Source of the DNA: Gammaproteobacteria bacterium MedPE | GTDB taxonomy: Bacteria > Pseudomonadota > Gammaproteobacteria > Enterobacterales > Psychrobiaceae | NCBI GenBank assembly: GCA_001874365.1 | Contig: MPDF01000015.1 | Coordinates: forward strand, 1-40,708 | DNA: 40,708 bases | Reading direction: 5' to 3' | Part shown: piece by piece, positions 26,649 to 35,310 of the stretch | Position numbering within the stretch: the stretch's first letter is position 1 | How the letters are laid out: each line of letters begins with the position of its first letter | Position numbers and translations under genes: made by a program | Notes under the pieces: generated by a model | Databases searched by the model: none | What the model saw: only the letters and a program-made list of their open reading frames with translations | What the model was told of the DNA's origin: nothing

Positions 26649-27518
26649 GTGGATCAAGCGAGTGGTTTAAGAAAAATGAATCAAAATAGAATGATTAAAG
26701 TAATTGCTGTTACAGGTGGTAAAGGGGGCGTTGGCAAAACCAATGTTTCATTGAACTTGGCCGCATCACTGGCTCAACAAGGGAAAAAGGCACTGATCCT
26801 TGATGCAGACCTTGGTTTAGCTAATGTTGATGTGATGCTTGGCTTGCGCGTTCAAAAAAATCTTTCTCATGTATTATCTGGCGAATGTGAGCTAGATGAC
26901 GTAATAGTACATGGTCCGCAAGGGGTGAGTATTATCCCTGCAACGTCAGGTTCTCAGTCTATGGTTGAGTTAGACCCTGCTCAGCACGCTGGCCTTATAC
27001 GTGCGTTTAGCGAAATGAGACACGACTTTGATGTCCTAATTGTTGATACAGCAGCGGGTATTTCAGATATGGTAGTGAGCTTTGCCCGTGCAGCACAAGA
27101 TGTCATTGCTGTCGTGTGTGATGAACCTGCCTCAATTACTGATGCTTACGCGTTGATTAAATTACTATCTCGTGAACATGGCGTATTTAGAATTAAAGTT
27201 GTCGCGAACATGGTACGTAATATGCGAGAAGGGCAAGAGTTATTTGCCAAACTAACACGCGTTACTGATCGCTTTTTAGATGTCGCTCTTGAGCTGGTTG
27301 CAACAATTCCATTTGACGAAAATGTTAGACGCTCAGTGCGCAAGCAAAAATTAATTACTGAGCTGTTTCCGCAGTCGCCCGCGTCGCTTGGCTACAAAGC
27401 ATTGGCAAATAAAGTCATGACTTGGCCAATCCCCAACCAGCCAGGTGGGCATTTGGAGTTCTTTATTGAGCAATTGGTAGATAATAGATTCCAGCAGCGA
27501 GAAAACTCGGGTGAGTAG
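26649..27518 (+). CDS. flhG: Flagellar number regulator FlhG (FleN, MinD-like ATPase)
   Basis: FlhG limits flagellar number by acting on FlhF and, in relatives, by restraining FlrA/FleQ. The GTG start is supported because residues 2-8 read DQASGLR, the N-terminal activator motif (DQAxxLR) that stimulates FlhF GTPase. The 289-residue protein has the deviant Walker A GGKGGVGKT (23-31), LILDADLGLANVDVMLGL, and VDTAAGISDMV. A C-terminal amphipathic end (about 265-280) probably aids membrane binding. It overlaps fliA by 8 nt. Confidence 0.96.
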   Translation: MDQASGLRKMNQNRMIKVIAVTGGKGGVGKTNVSLNLAASLAQQGKKALILDADLGLANVDVMLGLRVQKNLSHVLSGECELDDVIVHGPQGVSIIPATSGSQSMVELDPAQHAGLIRAFSEMRHDFDVLIVDTAAGISDMVVSFARAAQDVIAVVCDEPASITDAYALIKLLSREHGVFRIKVVANMVRNMREGQELFAKLTRVTDRFLDVALELVATIPFDENVRRSVRKQKLITELFPQSPASLGYKALANKVMTWPIPNQPGGHLEFFIEQLVDNRFQQRENSGE

Positions 27519-28227
27519 GGCAGCCGCTTATGCCAGTGCAGCGCCAACCAATGATCAATTGGTGGTTATTCACGCTGGTTTAGTCAAAAAGATAGCACAT
27601 CATTTAAAAGGTAGATTGCCTGCGAATGTGCTATTAGATGATTTAATCCAATCTGGAATGATTGGATTGCTTGAAGCGTCAAAAAATTTTGATGGTAGTA
27701 AAGGCGCAAGCTTTGAAACCTTTGCTGGTATTCGGATACGTGGCGCCATGCTTGACGAGATGCGCCGCGGTGACTGGGTTCCACGCTCTGTGCACCGCAA
27801 TAGTCGTATGGTAATGAAAGCCATTGACGACTTGCAAAAAGAACTTGGGCGAGATCCCAAAGATCATGAAATAGCAGAAAATTTATCAATAAGCCTAGAC
27901 GAATATGCTCAAATGCTTAATGATATATCTACGGGTAAGATAATAGGTATAGAAGACCTTGGTGTATCGGAAGATGTTATTAATACAAGTGATGAACATC
28001 AAGATGACTCTTTTAACCACACAGCATCGGATAAGTTTCAAGGTGCATTAAGTGACGCTATTAAGACGTTGCCAGAAAAAGAAGCATTAGCTCTCTCGTT
28101 GTATTATGACGAAGGGCTTAACTTAAAAGAAATAGGACTAGTTTTAGGTGTTAGTGAGTCGCGTGTAAGCCAAATCCACTCACAAGCGATGGTAAGACTT
28201 AAAAGTCGATTAAATAGTTGGACGTAA
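27511..28227 (+). CDS. fliA: Flagellar sigma factor sigma28 (FliA)
   Basis: FliA directs RNA polymerase to late flagellar promoters such as the one at 115-142. The 238-residue protein is of usual length. Region 2 contains LPANVLLDDLIQSGMIGLLE and FETFAGIRIRGAMLDEMRRG. Region 3 contains ELGRDPKDHEIAENLSISL. Region 4 contains LPEKEALALSLYYDEGLNLK and the helix-turn-helix IGLVLGVSESRVSQIHSQAM. A GTG start inside the 3' end of flhG is used. The next gene cheY begins 35 nt after the stop. Confidence 0.96.
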   Translation: MSRAAAYASAAPTNDQLVVIHAGLVKKIAHHLKGRLPANVLLDDLIQSGMIGLLEASKNFDGSKGASFETFAGIRIRGAMLDEMRRGDWVPRSVHRNSRMVMKAIDDLQKELGRDPKDHEIAENLSISLDEYAQMLNDISTGKIIGIEDLGVSEDVINTSDEHQDDSFNHTASDKFQGALSDAIKTLPEKEALALSLYYDEGLNLKEIGLVLGVSESRVSQIHSQAMVRLKSRLNSWT

Positions 28228-28261
28228 TTGCAGCTTAGCAATGTAACATTTGGAGAATATT

Positions 28262-28648
28262 TTGGATAAAAATATGAAAATTCTTGTTGTTGATGATTTC
28301 TCAACAATGAGACGAATCATCAAGAATCTTTTAAGAGATTTAGGATTAACCAATACGCAGGAAGCTGATGATGGGCAAACTGCTTTGCCAATGCTTAAAG
28401 AAGGTGACTTTGATTTCGTAGTCACCGATTGGAACATGCCTGGTATGCAAGGTATCGATCTACTAAAGCATATTCGTGCAGACGAGAATCTTAAGCATCT
28501 ACCAGTATTAATGGTAACAGCAGAAGCTAAACGTGAACAAATTATCGCTGCCGCACAGGCTGGCGTAAACGGTTACATCGTTAAGCCATTTACAGCTGGA
28601 ACGCTTAAAGAAAAACTTGATAAGATTTTTCAGCGTATTGAATCTTAA
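28262..28648 (+). CDS. cheY: Chemotaxis response regulator CheY
   Basis: Phosphorylated CheY leaves the receptor array and binds FliM to change motor rotation. I chose the TTG at 28262, six nt after GGAG, giving [20 protein letters not shown], which matches the start known in related Alteromonadales. An earlier TTG at 28250 overlaps that ribosome site. The 128-residue protein is a lone receiver domain: acidic pocket Asp11/Asp12, phospho-acceptor Asp56 in [12 protein letters not shown], Thr86 in VTAEA, and Lys108 in IVKPF. It is followed by cheZ after 21 nt. Confidence 0.95.
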   Translation: MDKNMKILVVDDFSTMRRIIKNLLRDLGLTNTQEADDGQTALPMLKEGDFDFVVTDWNMPGMQGIDLLKHIRADENLKHLPVLMVTAEAKREQIIAAAQAGVNGYIVKPFTAGTLKEKLDKIFQRIES

Positions 28649-28669
28649 TTTGGCGAGCTAGGAAGAAAT

Positions 28670-29407
28670 ATGACTAATAATGAGACGGCTCACATCTCGT
28701 TAGAACAAGCTCGTGAATTGGTTAGTGCTCTTGAACAAAATGATATAGCTCAGGCTAATCAAATTGTTGAGGCGGCGAGCCAAAGAATTGAACATGAGCT
28801 GTTTGAAGGTGTTGGTAAACTTACCAGACAGTTTCATAATTCGTTCACAGAAATGAGTATGGACGAAAAATTTTCTTCAATGGTTAATTTGTCAATTCCC
28901 GATGCGAAAGAGCGTTTGGAGTATGTTGTTACCATGACAGCAGAAGCGGCCGATAAGACAATGGACGCCGTAGATGAATGTATTCCTCTGGCACAGAAGC
29001 ACCAAGAAACGGTTAGAGATATTATTCCATCGTGGGAGCGGTTAAAAGATTGCAAAATAAAGGTTGGTGAGTTTAAACAACTTCGCGATAAGTTAGATGC
29101 CTATTTTGCTGAATCTGTAACAGATGCTGAAGAACTTAATGTCAAACTAAATGATATTATTCTCGCTCAAGGCTACCAGGATTTAACCGGCCAAGTTCTA
29201 CAGAAAATTTCTGAAATGGTCAAAAATGTAGAAGAAGATTTAATTAACCTTCTTAGACTATTTGGTCAACACGAGAAAAAGGAATCTGTAGAAAAAGTTG
29301 ATAACTGCATTGAAGCAGATGGCCCGATGGTTCCTGCAAATAAACAACATGATGTAGTGTCAGGTCAAGATGATGTTGATGATCTACTATCAAGTTTAGG
29401 TTTTTAA
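28670..29407 (+). CDS. cheZ: CheY phosphatase CheZ
   Basis: CheZ dephosphorylates CheY and shortens the motor signal. The 245-residue protein is mostly helical, forming the long hairpin of the dimer. The catalytic segment is ILAQGYQDLTGQVLQKI (about 163-179), where the Gln/Asp pair of the family sits. A flexible linker (about 200-232) leads to the CheY-docking tail QDDVDDLLSSLGF. A GGAAG site precedes the ATG. It lies between cheY and cheA as in other polar systems. Confidence 0.96.
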   Translation: MTNNETAHISLEQARELVSALEQNDIAQANQIVEAASQRIEHELFEGVGKLTRQFHNSFTEMSMDEKFSSMVNLSIPDAKERLEYVVTMTAEAADKTMDAVDECIPLAQKHQETVRDIIPSWERLKDCKIKVGEFKQLRDKLDAYFAESVTDAEELNVKLNDIILAQGYQDLTGQVLQKISEMVKNVEEDLINLLRLFGQHEKKESVEKVDNCIEADGPMVPANKQHDVVSGQDDVDDLLSSLGF

Positions 29408-29421
29408 AAGGATTGTAAGCT

Positions 29422-31629
29422 ATGTCGTTTGATGTTGATGAAGATATACTCCAGGATTTTTTAATTGAAGCTGGTGAAATATTAGAGCTACTCCAAGAGC
29501 AGCTGGTTGAATTAGAGAATAATCCTGATGACGCCGATTTATTAAATGCAATTTTCCGTGGGTTTCACACCATTAAAGGTGGTGCTGGGTTCATGGGATT
29601 AAAAGAGCTAGTTGATGTCTGTCACGGTGCTGAAAATATATTTGATTTATTGCGGACTAATCAACGTTCTGTGACACCAGAACTGATGGATGTCATTCTA
29701 GAAGGCTTAGATACCGTCAACGACATGTTTCAATTGGTTCAAGCGAGAGAGCCTCTCATTCCAGCAGAGCCTCGATTACTTGAAGAGCTTGCTCGCCTAA
29801 GTCAGCCAGAAGGCGCTAGTGCACCTGAGCCTGAACCAGAGCCTGAACCCGAACCGGAGCCAGAGCCCGAAGTTACAACTAGCGGTAGTGACGATGAAAT
29901 TACGGATGAGGAGTTTGAAGCCTTATTAGATGACTTACATGGGGCTAATGGCAGTGTTACAGCTGAAAGCCCTACTAGTACTCCTGCTACGGCGAGTGAT
30001 AGCGATGATATTACTGATGACGAATTTGAAGCGTTATTAGATGAGTTGCATGGTGCGAAAGGACAGCCTAAAGCACCGAGCGTTGCTGTCAGCGCATCAG
30101 ATGAAATCACTGATGATGAGTTCGAAGCCTTTTTAGATGAATTACATGGTAAAAAAGGTGCCCCTTCGCCAGTTGAAAGTGCAGTGTCAAAAGCGAGTGA
30201 GCCGACAAAGTCTACCCCTGAATCTGACGAGATTGATGATGCTGAATTTGAAGCATTGTTAGATGAGTTACAGGCGGCAAAAAATACTAATTCAAGTAAT
30301 GAGTCAGCCGCCAAGGTTGAAGCTAAAGCGACTAAAGCATCACCTGTAAAAGATAAAACAGAAGCGCCTAAACCAGCACCTAAGAAAGTGGCATCTGTGC
30401 CAGCTAAAGCAAACGACGCCAACAAATCTAGCGCAGCGTCGAAGAAGGCTGCTACACCGGCTCCTCAAGCTGAAACGACTGTTCGTGTCGATACGGCGCG
30501 TCTCGATGATATTATGAATATGGTTGGCGAGTTGGTGTTAGTTCGTAATCGATTAGTGAGTCTTGGACTGACTAGCGGTGACGAAGAAATGTCTAAGGCG
30601 GTTGCTAATTTAGATAATGTGACTGCTGATCTGCAAGGTTCAGTAATGAAAACGCGGATGCAGCCAATTAAGAAAGTGTTTGGCCGATTTCCTCGTGTTG
30701 TTCGTGACATGGCACGAAGTCTGAAAAAAGACATAACATTAACGATGGAAGGTGAAGATACCGATCTCGATAAGAACTTGGTTGAAGCATTAGCCGATCC
30801 GTTAGTGCATTTAGTGCGTAACTCAGTAGATCATGGTATTGAAATGCCAGATGCTCGAGAAGCAGCAGGCAAACCTCGCACCGGTACTGTTATTTTATCT
30901 GCATCGCAAGAAGGCGATCACATCCTGTTATCGATTAAAGATGATGGCGCTGGCATGGACGCAGATAAACTCAAAAGCATTGCAATTTCTCGTGGCGTAC
31001 TCGACGAAGAAAGTGCAGCTCGAATGAGTGATGAAGATGCTTATGAATTAATTTTTGCTCCTGGCTTTTCAACTAAGACTGAAATATCAGATATTTCAGG
31101 TCGTGGTGTGGGCATGGATGTGGTTAAAACGAAGATCACACAACTAAACGGTACGGTAAAAATTTCGTCTGAAAAAGGCGTTGGTACTGTGTTGAAGATC
31201 ACTGTTCCGTTAACGCTAGCGATTATGCCAACGTTAATGGTTCAACTCGGTCAGCAAATTTTCGCATTGCCACTTGCCGCTGTTAATGAAATATTTAATC
31301 TTGATTTAACAAAAACAAATATCGTCGATGGACGTAAAACAATTTCAGTGCGTAATCGCGCCATTCCTTTATTCTATTTAGATGAATGGCTCAGTAAGGA
31401 TTACATTCCAGGTAAAGATCGTACTGAAGGTCATGTTGTTATCGTACAAATAGGCCCGCAAACAGTAGGCTTTGTTGTCGATGGACTAATTGGTCAAGAA
31501 GAAGTTGTTATTAAGCCATTAGGCGCATTATTACACGGTACACCAGGCATATCTGGAGCAACTATTACCAGTGATGGTAGCATTGCATTGATTGTCGATA
31601 TTGGAAACTTACTTAAGCGATATGCTTAA
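29422..31629 (+). CDS. cheA: Chemotaxis histidine kinase CheA
   Basis: CheA couples receptors to CheY and CheB by phosphotransfer. The 735-residue protein has the Hpt domain P1 (about 1-125) with phosphorylated His49 in FRGFHTIKGGAGFMG. A Pro-Glu repeat (136-150) follows. Four acidic repeats of the type ITDDEFEALLDELHG begin near 160, 197, 229 and 271. A Lys/Ala/Pro-rich linker runs to about 350. Dimerisation P3 begins at VDTARLDDIMNMVGELVLVR. The ATPase P4 has HLVRNSVDHGIE and GRGVGMDVVK, and the CheW-like P5 ends near LLKRYA. No folded P2 domain is visible; the repeats occupy its place and may match the region called LID in Vibrio CheA, used for polar localisation with ParC/ParP. Confidence 0.95.
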   Translation: MSFDVDEDILQDFLIEAGEILELLQEQLVELENNPDDADLLNAIFRGFHTIKGGAGFMGLKELVDVCHGAENIFDLLRTNQRSVTPELMDVILEGLDTVNDMFQLVQAREPLIPAEPRLLEELARLSQPEGASAPEPEPEPEPEPEPEPEVTTSGSDDEITDEEFEALLDDLHGANGSVTAESPTSTPATASDSDDITDDEFEALLDELHGAKGQPKAPSVAVSASDEITDDEFEAFLDELHGKKGAPSPVESAVSKASEPTKSTPESDEIDDAEFEALLDELQAAKNTNSSNESAAKVEAKATKASPVKDKTEAPKPAPKKVASVPAKANDANKSSAASKKAATPAPQAETTVRVDTARLDDIMNMVGELVLVRNRLVSLGLTSGDEEMSKAVANLDNVTADLQGSVMKTRMQPIKKVFGRFPRVVRDMARSLKKDITLTMEGEDTDLDKNLVEALADPLVHLVRNSVDHGIEMPDAREAAGKPRTGTVILSASQEGDHILLSIKDDGAGMDADKLKSIAISRGVLDEESAARMSDEDAYELIFAPGFSTKTEISDISGRGVGMDVVKTKITQLNGTVKISSEKGVGTVLKITVPLTLAIMPTLMVQLGQQIFALPLAAVNEIFNLDLTKTNIVDGRKTISVRNRAIPLFYLDEWLSKDYIPGKDRTEGHVVIVQIGPQTVGFVVDGLIGQEEVVIKPLGALLHGTPGISGATITSDGSIALIVDIGNLLKRYA
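29890..30282 (+). repeat. Four FliM-like acidic repeats inside cheA
   Basis: Residues 157-287 of CheA contain four copies of a motif around DDEFEALLDELHG, at residues about 157-177, 195-214, 227-246 and 269-287 (spacing 37, 32 and 42). The last copy is the most diverged (DDAEFEALLDELQAAK). The core DEFEALL resembles DEIDALL of the FliM CheY-binding peptide and the CheZ tail DDVDDLLSSLGF. Confidence 0.85.
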
Positions 31630-31669
31630 GATAAGAAGCAAGTGCCCTTGGTAGGAGGAATTACCTTAA

Positions 31670-32827
31670 ATGAGTATTAAGGTATTAATTGTTGATGACT
31701 CACATTTTTTTAGACGTTGTATCGGTGATATCATCACGAAGGCGCAGGGAATGGAAGTTATCGATTATGCAAAAAATGGTCAAGAAGGTGTCGAAAAAGC
31801 ACTGTCATTAAAGCCAGATGTCGTCATGATGGACATTGAAATGCCCATCAAAAATGGTATAGATGCAACGCGAGAAATTATGTCGAAACAGGCAATGCCT
31901 ATTTTGATGTTTTCGTCGTTGACCCATGAAGGCGCTAAAGCGACTCTTGATGCGCTCGATGCTGGCGCCGCAGATTTCTTACCTAAAAAGTTCGAAGAAA
32001 TCGCAGGATCTGGAAAAGTTGCAACAGACCGCATTACCACCGCTATTAAGGCGTTAGGTGGTCGCAGTGCCGCAAGAAGAACATCTTTTTCATCGACGAC
32101 AGCTCCTACGCCAACTTCAACACGTGGATTAGACCGTACTGCAACACCTACAGCAACTAGGACACAGGCTAGTCAGCATCAAGCGATTAAACGTACTGCA
32201 GTGGTTTCTGAGCGTTCTGCGCCAGCGAGAGCATCTGGAGTGACAAGCGCGAGTGGCAAAAAGTACAGCTTACTTGCTATCGCTTCATCAACGGGTGGGC
32301 CTGTCGCCCTGCAGTCTGTCTTAAGTAAGCTCCCAGCGAGTTTTCCTCACCCTATTTTGTTAGTTCAGCATATGCCTGCAGCATTTACCGGCGCTTTTGC
32401 TGAACGTTTAAACAGACTGTGTAATATTGGCGTTCAAGAAGCTAAAAATGGTGACGTTATTCGTCCTGGTCAAGCATACTTAGCGCCAGGCGGCATGCAA
32501 ATGTTGTTAGAGCGAGGTAATCGATTAAAAGTTGTGCCAGGGCCAAGTGATTTGAATTATAAGCCTTGTGCCGATGTTACTTTTGCGACTGTATCGAAGT
32601 TTAATGACGGTAATACATTAACTGTTGTGTTAACTGGGATGGGGGCTGATGGCTGTGACGGCGCAAAGATGTTAAAAATGCGAGGTGCAACAGTGTGGGC
32701 ACAAGATGAAGCAACATCAGTCGTCTATGGGATGCCCCAAGCAGTTAAGAAAGCAGGCGTAACGGACAAAGTTATGCCGATTGACGTCATTGGTGAATCC
32801 ATCGTTAAAGAGATGGCTCATGGATAG
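31670..32827 (+). CDS. cheB: Chemotaxis protein-glutamate methylesterase CheB
   Basis: CheB removes methyl groups from (and deamidates) chemoreceptors during adaptation and is activated by CheA. The 385-residue protein has a receiver domain (about 1-125) with Asp55 in VVMMDIEMPIKNGID and Lys106. A Ser/Thr/Arg-rich linker spans about 130-198. The esterase domain (about 199-380) has catalytic Ser207 in ASSTGGP, His234 in VQHMPAAF and Asp327 in GMGADGCDG. A very strong TAGGAGGAA ribosome site precedes the ATG. Its stop overlaps the motC start by 8 nt. No cheR or receptor gene lies in this window. Confidence 0.96.
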   Translation: MSIKVLIVDDSHFFRRCIGDIITKAQGMEVIDYAKNGQEGVEKALSLKPDVVMMDIEMPIKNGIDATREIMSKQAMPILMFSSLTHEGAKATLDALDAGAADFLPKKFEEIAGSGKVATDRITTAIKALGGRSAARRTSFSSTTAPTPTSTRGLDRTATPTATRTQASQHQAIKRTAVVSERSAPARASGVTSASGKKYSLLAIASSTGGPVALQSVLSKLPASFPHPILLVQHMPAAFTGAFAERLNRLCNIGVQEAKNGDVIRPGQAYLAPGGMQMLLERGNRLKVVPGPSDLNYKPCADVTFATVSKFNDGNTLTVVLTGMGADGCDGAKMLKMRGATVWAQDEATSVVYGMPQAVKKAGVTDKVMPIDVIGESIVKEMAHG

Positions 32828-33572
32828 ACTGAGTTTATTTGGTCTATTATTAGCGATTGTCGCTATTATTGGTGGTCAAGTACTCGAAGGCGGTTCATTA
32901 ATTGCTTTATATAACGGTCCTGCGCTACTCATTGTCGTTGTAGGTACACTCGCTGCGGTGATGATTCAAACACCGTGGCACATTTTTACTCGTAGTTTTA
33001 TTTTACTCAAGTGGGTTTTGTTTCCGCCGCGTTTTGATATTCAGTCGCGTATCGACACATTAGTTAACTGGTGCAACATATCAAGAAGTGATGGGTTTCT
33101 GCCGTTAGAAGATCAACTTGAATTAGAAGAAGATCCAATTGTTCGACAATGCTTGATGATGTTGATTGATGGTTCAACACCGGAAGTGTTGCAAGAAACG
33201 ATGGAAACTCAGATTTATTTTCAACGAGATGAATTTAGCCATAGTGCAAAAGTTTATGAGTCGATGGGAGGGTATAGTCCGACATTGGGTATTTTAGGCG
33301 CAGTATTAGGCCTTATCCAATCAATGCAATATCTTGACCAACCAGATGCATTAGGTGGCGGTATTGCGACTGCTTTTGTTGCAACAATCTATGGTGTGGG
33401 GTTTGCGAACCTTATTTATTTACCAATTCATTACAAATTACGTCATATTATTTTCCAAAATACCTTGTATTACGAAATGGTACTTGAGGGAACCTTGATG
33501 ATTCATCGAGGTGAGAATCCTCAACATATTAATCGCCGCTTAGATGCCTACAAGGTGGCCTATGCTCAATAG
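32820..33572 (+). CDS. motC: Flagellar stator protein MotC (MotA/PomA family)
   Basis: MotC is the MotA-like half of an ion-driven stator. The ATG at 32820 overlaps the cheB stop and gives MDRLSLFGLLLAIVAIIGGQ, the expected first helix, and 250 residues. An in-frame ATG at 32781 would add 13 residues from inside cheB. Four membrane helices lie near 5-23, 32-50, 150-172 and 183-203. The conserved prolines are in GGYSPTLGILGAVLGLI and YGVGFANLIYLPIHYK. The cytoplasmic loop between helices 2 and 3 (about 55-145) contacts FliG. It is followed by motD with an 11-nt overlap. Confidence 0.92.
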   Translation: MDRLSLFGLLLAIVAIIGGQVLEGGSLIALYNGPALLIVVVGTLAAVMIQTPWHIFTRSFILLKWVLFPPRFDIQSRIDTLVNWCNISRSDGFLPLEDQLELEEDPIVRQCLMMLIDGSTPEVLQETMETQIYFQRDEFSHSAKVYESMGGYSPTLGILGAVLGLIQSMQYLDQPDALGGGIATAFVATIYGVGFANLIYLPIHYKLRHIIFQNTLYYEMVLEGTLMIHRGENPQHINRRLDAYKVAYAQ

Positions 33573-34521
33573 TCGACGGGCACAAAATGTTGTGCAAGAC
33601 GATAGCCACCTTGAGCGGTGGTTAGTGTCGTACGCCGATTATATGACGTTATTATTTGCTTTGTTCGTCGTGCTTTATGCCTTTGCTTTAATTAAAGAAG
33701 AAAAACACGCCATTTTGTCCAATAGCTTGGGCGAAATTTTTCATTTGGCGGGTAAAAAAGAGCAAGGAGGACTCGGTAATGTTGAACAAAATAGCAGTGA
33801 TACACCGTTAACTTCAGGCGACAAATTATCAGAGCTTAACGACTTTAATAAGGGACTATTAGATGAAGTGGGTACAGAGCCTGTCCCCGGTGATAGCCAG
33901 CTCGTGAATCCAGACGTAAAGCAACTTGGTACGCCGTTCTCATCGATGAAAGAGAAATTAGCCCAAGATCTTCTTGAGGTTGTTGAAAAAGGTTACGCAC
34001 AAATAGAACAGGATGATAACTGGTTAACGATTGAATTTCGCAGTGGATTACTTTTTGATAGCGGTAGCGCAGTGACTCGTAGTGCGACTAAAGCTGTTTT
34101 GAGGCAAGTGATAGGGACCATAGCACCAGCAAATAATTATGTGCATGTGCGTGGTTATACTGATGATCAATCGATGAGCAATGAGCAGTTTCAATCTAAT
34201 TGGCAATTATCATCGGCGCGGGCGAGTGCAATCGTTCAGGAGCTACAACAACTTGGGGTTGAACCTCAGCGATTGGCTATTGAAGCGTATGGTCAATATC
34301 GCCCTAAAGTAGAAAACAGTGATGCATCAAGCCGTGCACAAAATCGACGCGTTGTTGTAGCCATTAGTAAATTTGGTTGGGTGAAACCTATGCCAGCGTC
34401 CCAAGACATCGCTGAGGCTGTTCCAATGAATGATATTGTGCCTATTGAAGATAGCAAAGAAATACAAGTGATTGAATTGCCAAATGGTGGATTACGGATT
34501 ACCACCCGTAAACAGGAGTAA
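33562..34521 (+). CDS. motD: Flagellar stator protein MotD (MotB/PomB family)
   Basis: MotD is the ion-binding, peptidoglycan-anchored half of the stator. The ATG at 33562 has AAGGTGG upstream and overlaps motC by 11 nt; 319 residues result. The single membrane helix (about 25-45) carries the ion-binding Asp26 in SYADYMTLLFALFVVLYAFA. A linker of about 100 residues leads to the OmpA-like domain (about 165-270), with GLLFDSGSAVTRSATKAVL, VHVRGYTDDQSM and LSSARASAIVQELQQLGVEP. In relatives MotCD units near che genes are proton-driven; coupling ion here is inferred. Confidence 0.92.
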   Translation: MLNSRRAQNVVQDDSHLERWLVSYADYMTLLFALFVVLYAFALIKEEKHAILSNSLGEIFHLAGKKEQGGLGNVEQNSSDTPLTSGDKLSELNDFNKGLLDEVGTEPVPGDSQLVNPDVKQLGTPFSSMKEKLAQDLLEVVEKGYAQIEQDDNWLTIEFRSGLLFDSGSAVTRSATKAVLRQVIGTIAPANNYVHVRGYTDDQSMSNEQFQSNWQLSSARASAIVQELQQLGVEPQRLAIEAYGQYRPKVENSDASSRAQNRRVVVAISKFGWVKPMPASQDIAEAVPMNDIVPIEDSKEIQVIELPNGGLRITTRKQE

Positions 34522-34524
34522 GGC

Positions 34525-35295
34525 GTGAAAGTTTGGAGTATTGCGAATCAAAAAGGTGGCGTAGGTAAAACAACGACAGCGCTTACATTAGCCGGTATAT
34601 TGGCACGCCGAAAAAAGCGTGTGCTATTGGTTGATATTGATCCCCACTCATCAATGGGCTTTTCGTTAGGGGTTGATTGTGATGAATTGGAATATTCACT
34701 TTACGATTTATTTACGTGCCCCGATAAATTTATTGATCGGCTAACGCAGCGGGTGATTCAAAAAACAAATGTTGATGAAATAGATTTAGTTCCATCATCA
34801 ATGGCATTGGCGACGTTAGATCGAGAGTTAGGCCATAAAGAAGGCATGGGGCTCATTCTTAAACGTATTTTAGCGGGGGTTGCAGATAATTATGACCATG
34901 TGATTGTCGATTGTTCACCTGTGTTAGGTGTTTTAATGGTAAATGCTTTAGCCTGTAGTAGTAAAGTTATTGTGCCAGTGCAAACAGAATACTTAGCATT
35001 TAAAGGGTTAGAGCGTATGGTGAAAACCTTGCTTATTATGCAACGCTCGAATAAAACACCGTATAATTATTTGATTGTTCCTACGATGTTTGACCGCCGA
35101 ACAAAAGCCAGTTTACAGTCTTTAGATACGATGAAAGAGACATTCGAACATCGAGTCTGGGATAAAGTTATTCCTGTGGATACGAAATTTAGAGATGCGA
35201 GTGAGCGTCATTTACCATTGCCACAATTTGCGCCACGAAGTCGCGGTGTTGTTGCATATGGATTGTTATTAGACTCACTTTTAGAAGAAGATTAA
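34525..35295 (+). CDS. parC: ParA-family ATPase for chemotaxis array placement (Vibrio ParC type)
   Basis: In Vibrio the matching protein, named ParC, positions chemotaxis arrays at the cell pole; it is unrelated to topoisomerase IV ParC. The 256-residue protein begins [20 protein letters not shown], with the deviant Walker A at about 10-17. It continues with [16 protein letters not shown] and [21 protein letters not shown] start follows AGGAG, only 3 nt after motD. No ParB gene is nearby, as expected for a protein-positioning ParA rather than a plasmid or chromosome partition system. It lies next to the CheW-like ParP gene, its known partner. Confidence 0.9.
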   Translation: MKVWSIANQKGGVGKTTTALTLAGILARRKKRVLLVDIDPHSSMGFSLGVDCDELEYSLYDLFTCPDKFIDRLTQRVIQKTNVDEIDLVPSSMALATLDRELGHKEGMGLILKRILAGVADNYDHVIVDCSPVLGVLMVNALACSSKVIVPVQTEYLAFKGLERMVKTLLIMQRSNKTPYNYLIVPTMFDRRTKASLQSLDTMKETFEHRVWDKVIPVDTKFRDASERHLPLPQFAPRSRGVVAYGLLLDSLLEED

Positions 35296-35310
35296 ACCGG
35301 TAATAGCGTT

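Noticed and set aside
29802-30425. Long 207-residue reading frame on the minus strand inside cheA
   Set aside because: Its Ser/Asn-rich repeats are the antisense of the CheA acidic repeats and the Pro-Glu tract; it has no family features.
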